Below, piece by piece: positions 56,469-64,000 of a stretch of 64,000 nucleotides of DNA. The translations under genes and the position numbers were made by a program. Numbering within the stretch: position 1 is the stretch's first letter; the number at the start of each line of letters is the position of its first letter. The DNA comes from Segatella baroniae B14 (GTDB lineage Bacteria; Bacteroidota; Bacteroidia; Bacteroidales; Bacteroidaceae). A model generated the notes under the pieces. That model had not been told where the DNA came from. It was given only the letters and a program-made list of their open reading frames with translations, and did no database searches. The stretch covers positions 23,501 to 87,500 of the forward strand of contig NZ_CP091800.1 in the NCBI RefSeq assembly GCF_022024235.1, given 5' to 3'.

Positions 56469-59222
56469 TTACTTAATTTTCGGCTTTAATTCATCAGGTG
56501 AGTCATGGGTATACATATTTACCGTTGTAGACTGATGGGTGTAAAAATAATGAATATCATCGCAACTCAACTGCATCGAAGGGTTAAACTTGTCACCATG
56601 CATATAGTCGAGTATCGCTTTACGCATCTGTCGCGCTACGATGCGATGATCAAGATCATTCTGAAGGTCCATTGTTGTCATCAGAAGACGACCTTTCCCT
56701 ATCTGTGCTTCTATCATCATACCCAACTTACGACTAATATGCCAGGTATCAATAGGTTGTATCGGACTTTGATAATCTTTTGGTAATTCAGAGAAATTCA
56801 TCACCTGCGCACGGTTAACCAGTTCCCACCAATTTAAATTTGTCCAATCATCACTTGGGAAATAAGCAAAAAGAGGGTGCTTGGTATCGATATAAGCTCC
56901 CGTGGTATGAGGCGGACGCATCTTAAACCAACTTGTATTCCAGAATACAGGAAGATAGGTTTGTTTTATATCACTACCATATTTTATTTTACCTGCTGCC
57001 AACAACAAGACTTTACCACCCTTAGCCAGTATCTTTTCGGCTTGAGCATCAAGCGTATCCGTAATGTGGATATCCTTGGGAACCTTCATATCTACCTGTT
57101 CAGGATACACCCAAAAATCCCACTGGTTCTCATGGCCATCAATATCTACCTTGAGGGTAAGTTGAGCAGGACCCTTCACGTCAGACAGATCGTAGTTGAT
57201 ACGACCTAATTCGATATTTTTTCCTTGTGGCCATGTCTTAACCTTAGAAAGTTCACCCTGACTAACGATTTCTTCTCCCTGATATATCGTATAAGTGCTT
57301 CTAGCATGCTCGATAGCCTTACCCGACGCATTGTAGAGTTCTACAGGCACCTGTAATGTTTCAGCATTAGTATATATAAATTTAGGGAATTTAGCAAGTG
57401 GAACTACAGAAGAACAGAACTGTCGCCAAGTTTTACCGTCAACATAACCTTTTTCGCGCCAGAAAACATTCAGTGGACCAACCAAAGCTGTACCCTGACC
57501 ACTATAGTCATTGAGACCCAACAGTTGAAAACCAGCATAATCCTTCGTTCTTAGATTACGTTCCAATTCGTATTTATACGCCAGCGTCTGTAGCTTACCA
57601 CTGCTATGCAAGAATTTCTCTGCCATGTTACCCATACCATGATCACGTAACAGATCTTCGAAGATATCAAAGTTCTTAGCTTTATAGACACCAACATATT
57701 GAGAACGTTCTTTCAGATCAGGGAACACACACCATTGTCCCTGTTCATGTGACACGTAAGGTTCTGTATTCTCCGGATGTTCTGTAGTTGGCTTGAAGTT
57801 ACGAGGGTACAGAATATCCTGATAATAATCATCTTCACTCTGAGGTCTTTTTTTGTCCCAATTGAGTCCTCGAGCTCCTCCTTTCACATGATACTCGCTT
57901 CGGTTATCCCATGCCCAACCGCCTCCGACACTGGCTCCACAGTATACACGACGATTATCGTACACCTTCATACTATCAACCCAATCATTACACCAGCTAA
58001 CCCAGTCGCCAGCCGGCTCGTTCCCTGCAGCCATCATGACAAAACTTGGATGATTACCGTATTCATCGATAATACGCTTCGTTTCTTCCATCAAATACTG
58101 ATCGATAGCCATTTTGCGACGTAACTTCACACCATGATTTGGCCATGATGGTCCCTCCGGCTGTAAATAGAAACCGACACTGTCTGCTGCTATAAAAGCT
58201 GCCTCTGGAGGACAATAACTATGGAAGCGCATCATATTAAGACCATATTCTTTGCACTTCTTAAATATCGTCATCCAAGATTCCACATCAGTTGGAGGAT
58301 ATCCGGTAAGTGGAAAATTACAATTTTCTACCGTTCCACGTATCCAAATAGGATTGCCGTTCAGGTAAAACTGTCTACCTTGGATAGTAATCTGACGAAA
58401 ACCGAACTTCACAGGTATCTGCATACCATGGTAATCTACAGTATGAGTATATAATTTTGGAGTAAACTCGCTCCAAAGCTGTGGATGATCAATATGCAAC
58501 TGATAGGTCAATTCGTTAACAGCTATCTTCACATGACCAGTATGAATATCTGCATCTACACGAATACGAAGAGGACGTTCAGAACTATATATCTCAGCTT
58601 TCTTCGGCATCGTCATCAGATACATATCACCGGCGATACCGTTCCAGTTTCCTTGTGTCTGGTCGGTTACGGAGTGAGAATCTTGCCCTACACATACATT
58701 TTCTATACCATTATAGACATCAATATCCAACTGATTCTCTGCTCCAAACTTCACTATATTAGTTATATCATAACGATGCGGTACAGAGAGCGACATTTCA
58801 TGCCCCACCTTTTGTCCGTTTACCTGTAAGGTCGTCTCTATATGAGGACGCTCCAAAACAAGTATCACCTTTTTCCGTTTCCAACTTTTCGGTATAAAAA
58901 CAGATTTACTATAAGTAATATTTCCAACATAGTGCTTATCAGGAGTAAGAAAGAAAGGAAATTTCATCTGTCCACGATGGCGATATTTCTCCATGTATGG
59001 ATTAAAATAGAAACTTGAATCGTAAAGGGAACCTGTCCAACGGGTATGAACATCCACGTCATCCCCCAAACGATTAGTTAATAGCGAGCCGGGCAACTTT
59101 ACAGTACCTAGCGTAGAATGCCAATGCCCTGCCAACGAGGTACGGTCTTGAGCATGAGCAGACGAAAAAACCAAACTGGTAGTTGCTAGAAAAACAAGCG
59201 AGAATAATTTGTTTCTCATCAT
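56469..59222 (-). CDS. GH2-family secreted glycoside hydrolase
   Basis: A 917-residue secreted enzyme. Signal peptide ends in SSAHAQ. The GH2 sugar-binding domain (about 30-215) has WTGSLYDSSFYF and LQVNGQKVG. The barrel begins near 285 with GFRQITIQGRQFYLNGNPIWIRGT. The acid/base is the Glu in MMAAGNEPAGDW (N-E pair typical of GH2). The likely nucleophile is the Glu in PYVSHEQGQWCVFPD. C-terminal domains (from about 620) are beta-rich, and one resembles a Rossmann-like segment (KGGKVLLLAAGK). The family includes beta-galactosidase, beta-glucuronidase and beta-mannosidase types; this long form is unusual and its substrate is unknown. It stands alone with its own promoter. Confidence 0.8.
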   Translation of the reverse strand: MMRNKLFSLVFLATTSLVFSSAHAQDRTSLAGHWHSTLGTVKLPGSLLTNRLGDDVDVHTRWTGSLYDSSFYFNPYMEKYRHRGQMKFPFFLTPDKHYVGNITYSKSVFIPKSWKRKKVILVLERPHIETTLQVNGQKVGHEMSLSVPHRYDITNIVKFGAENQLDIDVYNGIENVCVGQDSHSVTDQTQGNWNGIAGDMYLMTMPKKAEIYSSERPLRIRVDADIHTGHVKIAVNELTYQLHIDHPQLWSEFTPKLYTHTVDYHGMQIPVKFGFRQITIQGRQFYLNGNPIWIRGTVENCNFPLTGYPPTDVESWMTIFKKCKEYGLNMMRFHSYCPPEAAFIAADSVGFYLQPEGPSWPNHGVKLRRKMAIDQYLMEETKRIIDEYGNHPSFVMMAAGNEPAGDWVSWCNDWVDSMKVYDNRRVYCGASVGGGWAWDNRSEYHVKGGARGLNWDKKRPQSEDDYYQDILYPRNFKPTTEHPENTEPYVSHEQGQWCVFPDLKERSQYVGVYKAKNFDIFEDLLRDHGMGNMAEKFLHSSGKLQTLAYKYELERNLRTKDYAGFQLLGLNDYSGQGTALVGPLNVFWREKGYVDGKTWRQFCSSVVPLAKFPKFIYTNAETLQVPVELYNASGKAIEHARSTYTIYQGEEIVSQGELSKVKTWPQGKNIELGRINYDLSDVKGPAQLTLKVDIDGHENQWDFWVYPEQVDMKVPKDIHITDTLDAQAEKILAKGGKVLLLAAGKIKYGSDIKQTYLPVFWNTSWFKMRPPHTTGAYIDTKHPLFAYFPSDDWTNLNWWELVNRAQVMNFSELPKDYQSPIQPIDTWHISRKLGMMIEAQIGKGRLLMTTMDLQNDLDHRIVARQMRKAILDYMHGDKFNPSMQLSCDDIHYFYTHQSTTVNMYTHDSPDELKPKIK

Positions 59223-59263
59223 AAGATTAGATTAAAATGTACTCTATATTTATTATTATTTTA

Positions 59264-59271
59264 CAAAAATA
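59264..59271 (-). promoter_or_regulatory. -7 box of the GH2-like gene
   Basis: Minus strand TATTTTTG about 42 bases before the ATG at 59222. Confidence 0.6.
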
Positions 59272-59320
59272 ACACTTTCATACAAGAATACAAAAAAAGG
59301 GACAAAATACAAAGCTATTT

Positions 59321-59368
59321 ATCAAAAAATAAGGGGACTCCGGAATCGCTCTTCCTAAGTCCCCTTAT
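59321..59368 (-). terminator. Intrinsic terminator downstream of hsp20
   Basis: ATAAGGGGACT and AGTCCCCTTAT form a perfect stem; six Ts follow on the minus strand. Between it and the hsp20 stop (59369-59576) lies AT-rich DNA with repeated AACCTAA-type units and no gene. Confidence 0.8.
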
Positions 59369-59576
59369 CGCATGAATAAACATTTAATCTAACATGATTA
59401 TTATCCAATCACTAACATACTCATCAATTCATACCTTATGAAAAACGTAATTACTATTATTAACCTAATCTGATAATATTAACCTATTCTTATAATAACA
59501 CTAACCTAACAATATAAACCAAAACTTATCACGAATGAATTAATTTCCTGTAAAAATTTTCATCAACAAAGCCTTA

Positions 59577-60002
59577 TTAAGCTACATCAATGACACGATT
59601 TACCTGCTGATGTTGAGCTCTTGGCAGAGACACGCTCAAAATACCATCAGCTACACGAGCTGTGATTTTTTCGGTATCAACATCTTCTGGCAGGGCGTAA
59701 GTTTGTTCAAAGTTGCCAGAACCAAACTCGCGGCGCAAATAATGCTCTTTCTCATGAGCTTTGAAATTCTTGACAGATTTGATACGCAAATTGCCTTCTT
59801 CTGTCAAAGTAATATCAAAATCATCCTTTGAAAAACCTGGTACAGCCATTTTCATCTCGTACCCCTGATGATTTGCAATCACATTAACAGGTGCAACAGA
59901 ATTGCGACGCTGTTGTGCACGATGCTGTATACGTTTTTCATTTTCTACCATAGCATCATAAGCACTATCTAACCAATTATATGCATTTACTGGAAACATC
60001 AT
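59577..60002 (-). CDS. Hsp20 small heat-shock protein (alpha-crystallin family)
   Basis: A 141-residue ATP-independent holdase chaperone of the cytoplasm. The alpha-crystallin domain (about 38-135) has YEMKMAVPGFSKDDFDITL, LRREFGSGNFEQTYALPEDVD and the C-terminal ADGILSVSLPR. A second ATG follows the first. Unusually for this phylum, a strong Shine-Dalgarno (TAGGAGGAG) precedes the start by 5 bases, which supports the chosen start and suggests heavy translation. Two TGnCA-type dyads lie upstream (60113-60146). Confidence 0.95.
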   Translation of the reverse strand: MMFPVNAYNWLDSAYDAMVENEKRIQHRAQQRRNSVAPVNVIANHQGYEMKMAVPGFSKDDFDITLTEEGNLRIKSVKNFKAHEKEHYLRREFGSGNFEQTYALPEDVDTEKITARVADGILSVSLPRAQHQQVNRVIDVA

Positions 60003-60015
60003 TTTTCTCCTCCTA
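60003..60015 (-). promoter_or_regulatory. Strong Shine-Dalgarno site of hsp20
   Basis: Minus strand TAGGAGGAG ends 5 bases before the ATG. Other genes in this window lack such a site. Confidence 0.75.
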
Positions 60016-60112
60016 TTTATTTTTATTATTATCGTTATTTATGTGAGTTTCGCTTAAATAGCGTATCAAACTCGACAATCCTATTGCAATTCTTATTCCA
60101 CAATAAAAACAC

Positions 60113-60146
60113 TGCCATAATGACAAATTAGTACGCCATATTGGCA
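60113..60146. promoter_or_regulatory. Two TGnCA-N3-TGnCA-like dyads 21 bases apart upstream of hsp20
   Basis: TGCCATAATGACA (60113-60125) and CGCCATATTGGCA (60134-60146) have similar dyad form; their centres are 21 bases apart, two helix turns. They lie about 110-145 bases upstream of hsp20 and about 100 upstream of sdaA. Probably a stress-control site, by inference. Confidence 0.4.
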
Positions 60147-60247
60147 AAAAGAATAAAAAACACGTATTATAATCATAAATTTTACCAATGAACCAAACTT
60201 TTTGAGTAACTTTACACATATATATTATTGAATAGGACAACATAGAC

Positions 60248-61462
60248 ATGGAATCCATCAAAGAAATATTTAGAATAGGTAAAGGTCCGTCTTCTTCCCA
60301 CACGATGGGGCCACAACGTGCAGCAAAAGCTTTTGCCAAGCGTTATCCTAAAGCTAGACGATTTGAAGTTACTCTATATGGCTCACTGGCTGCAACCGGA
60401 AAAGGACATATGACCGACCAGGCTATCGAAGAGATACTTCAAGAGATTGCACCGGTTAAGATCATTTGGCGTCCAGATATATTCCTTACGATCCATCCTA
60501 ACGGTATGGAGTTTAAGGCCTTCGACGAAAACGATAATGCCACAACTCCTTGGATTGTTTATAGTATCGGTGGTGGTGCTCTGTCAGAAGGAAAGGGGTC
60601 GAAAGATCCTTTTCTTACCCCTCAGATTTATCCGCTCAGTACAATCTCAGAGATAAAAAAATGGTGCGAACGTACAGGGTGCACCTATTGGGAATATGTA
60701 GAGCAATGTGAAGGACCTAAAATTTGGGATTACCTTACAGAAGTGTGGAAAGCTATGCAAGATTCTATAGAAAGAGGTATTGATACCGAAGGAAGACTCC
60801 CTGGTCCACTTAATTTGCAGCGCAAAGCGTCTAATTATTATATTAGGGCCACAAGCTATCGATCATCCATTCAAAGCCGTTCATTGGTCTATGCCTATAC
60901 CCTAGCCGTGAGTGAGGAAAATGCAGCAGGAGGTACTATCGTAACAGCTCCCACTTGTGGAGCCTGTGGTGTCGTTCCAGGAGTTCTTTATTTTTTGGCT
61001 AAGCACCACGGTTTCAATGATGAGAAAATATTGCATGCTTTGGCCACTGCGGGCTTATTTGGTAACGTGGTCAAGCAGAATGCTAGTATTTCGGGCGCAG
61101 ATGTCGGTTGCCAGGGAGAAGTAGGCGTAGCATGCGCTATGGCTTCAGCCGCTGGATGTCAGCTTTTTGGAGGAAGTCCATCCCAAATAGAGTATGCTGC
61201 AGAAATGGGACTCGAACATCACCTCGGCATGACATGCGACCCGGTTTGTGGACTCGTTCAGATACCATGTATCGAACGCAATGCTTTCGCAGCTTGTCGT
61301 GCATTAGATTCACAGCTCTACGCCATGATGGGCGATGGTAAACACCGCGTATCATTTGACCGAGTTATTGAGGTTATGAAACAAACGGGTCACGACATTC
61401 CTTCGCTTTACAAAGAAACATCTGCCGGAGGACTTGCCAAAAACTATCGGCAAGAAGATTAA
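60248..61462 (+). CDS. sdaA: L-serine ammonia-lyase (L-serine dehydratase), iron-sulfur type
   Basis: A 404-residue single-chain enzyme turning L-serine into pyruvate and ammonia. The beta domain comes first, with the family start GKGPSSSHTMGPQRAA. The alpha domain follows (from about 185), with the Fe-S cysteines in TAPTCGACGVVPG and CDPVCGLVQIPCIERNA, and GADVGCQGEVGVACAMAS. Length and order are those of fused SdaA proteins. It diverges from hsp20 and is followed by trxB after about 110 bases. Confidence 0.95.
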   Translation: MESIKEIFRIGKGPSSSHTMGPQRAAKAFAKRYPKARRFEVTLYGSLAATGKGHMTDQAIEEILQEIAPVKIIWRPDIFLTIHPNGMEFKAFDENDNATTPWIVYSIGGGALSEGKGSKDPFLTPQIYPLSTISEIKKWCERTGCTYWEYVEQCEGPKIWDYLTEVWKAMQDSIERGIDTEGRLPGPLNLQRKASNYYIRATSYRSSIQSRSLVYAYTLAVSEENAAGGTIVTAPTCGACGVVPGVLYFLAKHHGFNDEKILHALATAGLFGNVVKQNASISGADVGCQGEVGVACAMASAAGCQLFGGSPSQIEYAAEMGLEHHLGMTCDPVCGLVQIPCIERNAFAACRALDSQLYAMMGDGKHRVSFDRVIEVMKQTGHDIPSLYKETSAGGLAKNYRQED

Positions 61463-61526
61463 TGCTAAGTTTCATAAAAGCTGTTAATATTAAGCTTCAT
61501 CGCATGCGATAATAAAATAAAAATAG

Positions 61527-61534
61527 TATATTTG
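61527..61534 (+). promoter_or_regulatory. -7 box of trxB
   Basis: TATATTTG, 37 bases before the trxB ATG. Confidence 0.65.
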
Positions 61535-61571
61535 CAACCAAAATATATATAAACACTTAATAGAAAAAATT

Positions 61572-62507
61572 ATGGAAGCAACAAAAACAATTATTATAGG
61601 TAGCGGTCCTGCTGGTTACACAGCTGCTATTTACGCTGGTAGAGCAGACCTAAAGCCAATTTTATATTCTGGTATGCAACCAGGTGGCCAATTGACAACA
61701 ACAACAGATGTTGAGAATTTCCCAGGCTATCCACAGGGTGTAGATGGTAATCAGATGATGATGGATCTTCGCGATCAAGCTTCTCGTTTCGGTGCAGATA
61801 TTCGTGACGGAGCTATTGTAAAAGCTGATTTTAGCAGTCAACCATATCAGTTTACAGACGATCGTGGTAATGTTATCGCAGCTGATACATGTATTATTGC
61901 AACTGGAGCTTCTGCTAAATACCTTGGATTGCCTGATGAAGAGAAGTATCGTGGTCAGGGTGTTTCTGCCTGCGCTACGTGCGATGGTTTCTTTTATCGC
62001 AAACGTACTGTAGCAGTAGTAGGTGGTGGTGATACAGCTTGCGAAGAAGCTATGTATTTGGCTTCACTCGCCAAAAAAGTGTATATGATTGTCCGTAAGC
62101 CTTATCTTCGTGCTACAGAAATCATGAAGGAACGCGTATCTAACAAAGAAAATATCGAAATTCTCTACGAAACAAATACTCTTGGCCTTTTCGGTGACGA
62201 TGGTGTTCAAGGTGCACATTTAGTATATCGTAAGGGTGAAGCTGACGAGAAAGAGTATGATCTTCCTATCGATGGTTTCTTTCTCGCAATTGGCCATAAC
62301 CCAAACACCGAAATCTTTAAAGGCGCTATCGATATGGACGAAAAAGGATTCATTATTACTCAAGGTAATTCACCTAAGACTAATATCGAAGGCGTATTTG
62401 CAGCAGGTGACTGCGCAGACCCTATTTATCGCCAAGGTATCGTAGCTGCTGGTGCTGGTGCAAAAGCTGCTATCGAAGCTGATCGATATCTACAAACTAA
62501 AGGATAA
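61572..62507 (+). CDS. trxB: Thioredoxin-disulfide reductase
   Basis: A 311-residue flavoprotein that reduces thioredoxin with NADPH. The FAD motif GSGPAG is at 10-15, the redox pair Cys134-Ala-Thr-Cys137 lies in SACATCDGFF, the NADPH motif is GGGDTACEEA, and the C-terminal FAD motif is GVFAAGDCADP. Full length for the low-molecular-weight family. It is followed by a MarR/OhrR-type regulator with a thiol-sensor cysteine, so the pair may share a redox role. Confidence 0.97.
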   Translation: MEATKTIIIGSGPAGYTAAIYAGRADLKPILYSGMQPGGQLTTTTDVENFPGYPQGVDGNQMMMDLRDQASRFGADIRDGAIVKADFSSQPYQFTDDRGNVIAADTCIIATGASAKYLGLPDEEKYRGQGVSACATCDGFFYRKRTVAVVGGGDTACEEAMYLASLAKKVYMIVRKPYLRATEIMKERVSNKENIEILYETNTLGLFGDDGVQGAHLVYRKGEADEKEYDLPIDGFFLAIGHNPNTEIFKGAIDMDEKGFIITQGNSPKTNIEGVFAAGDCADPIYRQGIVAAGAGAKAAIEADRYLQTKG

Positions 62508-62581
62508 TTCCACTGTTTAAGTTCGTAATTCACGCAATAAATAAAAGAATAAATATATAAAAGTATAAAAAGGACATAGAT

Positions 62582-63058
62582 ATGGTTAAAGAGGATAAGT
62601 ATGAATCATTAAAATTAAGCAATCAATTATGCTTCCGCCTTTATACGGCAAGTCGATTGATTGTACAAGAATATGAGCCATACCTCAAGAAACTGGGTAT
62701 AACTTATACCCAGTACTTGGTTTTGCTCGTACTTTGGGAACAAGATGAACAACCGATTAATGACATCGGCAAACGTTTAATGTTGGGTATCAATACTACT
62801 TCACCACTCATTAAAAGAATGGAGAAACTTGAGTTAGTATCACGACGTGGAAGTGAAAGCGACAAGCGACAGCAAATCGTTTTCCTTACCCCGAAGGGAC
62901 TTGCTATGCGCGAAGAAGCTGCTAAAATACCTTCATGCATGGTCAACAAACTTGGCGAATGTAATCTTTTACCTGAGGAAATGCTGGGTATGGTACCAAC
63001 ACTCGACAAAATGATCTGTTCCATGTATCAACAAATAGAATCAGCTAAAAAAGAATAA
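62582..63058 (+). CDS. MarR/OhrR-type redox-sensing transcription regulator
   Basis: A 158-residue winged-helix regulator. The N terminus LSNQLCFRLYTASRL with Cys17 matches the peroxide-sensing cysteine position of OhrR. The helix-turn-helix and wing are at about 55-100 (GKRLMLGINTTSPLIKRMEKLELVSRRGSESDKRQ). OhrR proteins repress thiol peroxidase genes until organic peroxides oxidise the cysteine. No ohr gene is in the window; its neighbours are trxB and an outer-membrane protein only 3 bases downstream. Target genes are unknown. Confidence 0.85.
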   Translation: MVKEDKYESLKLSNQLCFRLYTASRLIVQEYEPYLKKLGITYTQYLVLLVLWEQDEQPINDIGKRLMLGINTTSPLIKRMEKLELVSRRGSESDKRQQIVFLTPKGLAMREEAAKIPSCMVNKLGECNLLPEEMLGMVPTLDKMICSMYQQIESAKKE

Positions 63059-63061
63059 GTA

Positions 63062-63556
63062 ATGAAAAAGTTTTTATGTATGACGCTGATGCTACTTTCT
63101 GTAATGGTAGCTAAAGCACAATTTGAGGAGGGAAAATTTTATGTAGGTGGTTCACTTACAGGACTCGACTTGAGCTATAGTGGCGCTGACAAATTTAAAC
63201 TCGGTGTAGAAGCTAAAGCAGGTTACCTTTTCAGAGATAACTTGATGGCTCTTGCACAGATAGGTTATCAGCATATCGGAGATAGTGAAATAGGCGCTAA
63301 CAGCTTTAACATTGGTGTTGGCGGACGTTATTATATTATCCAGAACGGTTTATTCTTGGGTGTTAACGCAACATACGAACATGCTAATCACTTCGATGAT
63401 TTCAAACCAGGTGCAGAAGTTGGTTATGCTTTCTTCATAAACAAATCTGTAACTATCGAACCTTCTGTATATTACAACCCATCATTTAAAAATAGTGACT
63501 ATTCTAAAGTTGGTTTAAAGATTGGTATCGGTATTTATCTCGATCCTAACGATTAA
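63062..63556 (+). CDS. Small outer-membrane beta-barrel protein
   Basis: A 164-residue protein with a signal peptide ending VAKAQ and alternating strands (KFYVGGSLTGLDLSY, VEAKAGYLF, NIGVGGRYYI, GLKIGIGIYL) typical of eight-stranded OmpW/OmpX-like barrels in Bacteroidetes. It starts 3 bases after the MarR-type regulator, so the two are co-transcribed. Exact function unknown. Confidence 0.8.
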   Translation: MKKFLCMTLMLLSVMVAKAQFEEGKFYVGGSLTGLDLSYSGADKFKLGVEAKAGYLFRDNLMALAQIGYQHIGDSEIGANSFNIGVGGRYYIIQNGLFLGVNATYEHANHFDDFKPGAEVGYAFFINKSVTIEPSVYYNPSFKNSDYSKVGLKIGIGIYLDPND

Positions 63557-63594
63557 GATTACAAAGTTCAATAAGGTATGTTAGAAAATATAAG

Positions 63595-63622
63595 GTGTAA
63601 CTCTCACGAGTTACACTTTATA
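63595..63622 (+). terminator. Intrinsic terminator before thiD
   Basis: GTGTAACTC pairs with GAGTTACAC around TCAC, followed by a short T tract. Confidence 0.8.
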
Positions 63623-63636
63623 TCACAAAAAAAACG

Positions 63637-63644
63637 TACCTTTG
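63637..63644 (+). promoter_or_regulatory. -7 box of thiD, almost leaderless
   Basis: TACCTTTG only 5 bases before the ATG at 63650, so the mRNA would have almost no 5' leader. Confidence 0.6.
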
Positions 63645-63649
63645 TATCC

Positions 63650-64000
63650 ATGAAATACCAAACTGTTTTAACCATAGCTGGCAGTGACCCTTCAGGGGGG
63701 CCGGAATACAGGCGGATATCAAAACGATTTCAGCTTGTGGCTGTTATGCGACTTCTGCTATAACGGCCATTACCATACAAAATACTCAAGGAGTACAAGC
63801 TGTACAAGCAATTCCTGCTGATATCATATATCAACAGATAAAATGCGTGTCTGAAGATATCGAAATCAATGCAATTAAGATTGGTATGCTACATTCAGCA
63901 GAAGTTGTAAACATGTTGGCTGTATGGTTAAAAGATCATCCTTGTACGAATATAGTATTAGATCCTGTAATGGTATCAACTTCTGGACATAGATTATTGG
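63650..64000 (+). pseudogene. thiD: ThiD hydroxymethylpyrimidine kinase, partial at window edge and frameshifted in a G tract
   Basis: The N terminus MKYQTVLTIAGSDPSGG is that of ThiD, which phosphorylates HMP for thiamin synthesis. After the run of six Gs the frame breaks. Reading one base off from there gives AGIQADIKTISACGCYATSAITAITIQNTQG, the normal ThiD sequence, and continues in frame to the window edge (VLDPVMVSTSGH). Adding one G (seven instead of six) restores the gene. It may be a sequencing or assembly slip in the homopolymer, or true phase variation. The gene continues beyond the window. Confidence 0.85.

Overview
The window looks like chromosomal DNA of a Prevotella-type Bacteroidetes (Prevotella/Segatella group). 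Evidence: paired SusC/SusD proteins, a hybrid two-component regulator, type IX secretion (T9SS)-style C-terminal sorting domains, Bacteroidetes -7 promoter boxes (TAnnTTTG), and a near absence of Shine-Dalgarno sites. The xylan gene order matches the xus and xyn clusters described for Prevotella bryantii. The species cannot be fixed by eye.

Bases 1-16500 (minus strand) are a polymorphic-toxin island. Its centre is a full 2121-residue secreted SpvB/FG-GAP/YD-repeat (RHS-like) protein with a putative zinc-metallopeptidase tip. A small protein with a T9SS-type sorting domain precedes it and a lipoprotein, probably the immunity protein, follows it. Around it lie at least four orphan tip cassettes (1-1235, 1872-3551, 4238-5857, 14035-15279). 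Each begins inside the RHS core, has no signal peptide, and carries another tip; two are followed in the window by related lipoprotein immunity candidates. A separate L,D-transpeptidase-like toxin/SH3 immunity pair lies at 15373-16452. The layout suggests a store of silent toxin tips that can recombine into the expressed gene.

Bases 17000-43900 are a xylan-utilisation locus: xusA-xusB-xusC-xusD-xusE-xyn10C (minus), a bifunctional CE6-GH43 enzyme (minus), the HTCS regulator xynR (plus), the operon xynE-xynD-xynA-xynB (minus), and the GH67 alpha-glucuronidase xynF (plus). Surface xylanase and SusCD complexes would bind, cut and import xylan; periplasmic esterases, glucuronidase and xylanase would trim it; a symporter and a cytoplasmic GH43 would finish it. 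xusB carries a one-base frameshift. Candidate operators precede xusA, the CE6-GH43 gene, and the xynE/xynF pair.

Bases 43900-47650 hold a noncoding region with a candidate small RNA and a perfect FNR-type box, then hemN-hemG. Bases 48000-60000 hold a large surface beta-helix protein with three 921-bp tandem repeats, a GH3 enzyme, a small membrane protein, a GH2-like enzyme and an Hsp20. Bases 60248-64000 hold housekeeping genes: sdaA, trxB, a MarR/OhrR-type regulator, an outer-membrane barrel, and the start of thiD, which is frameshifted in a G tract.
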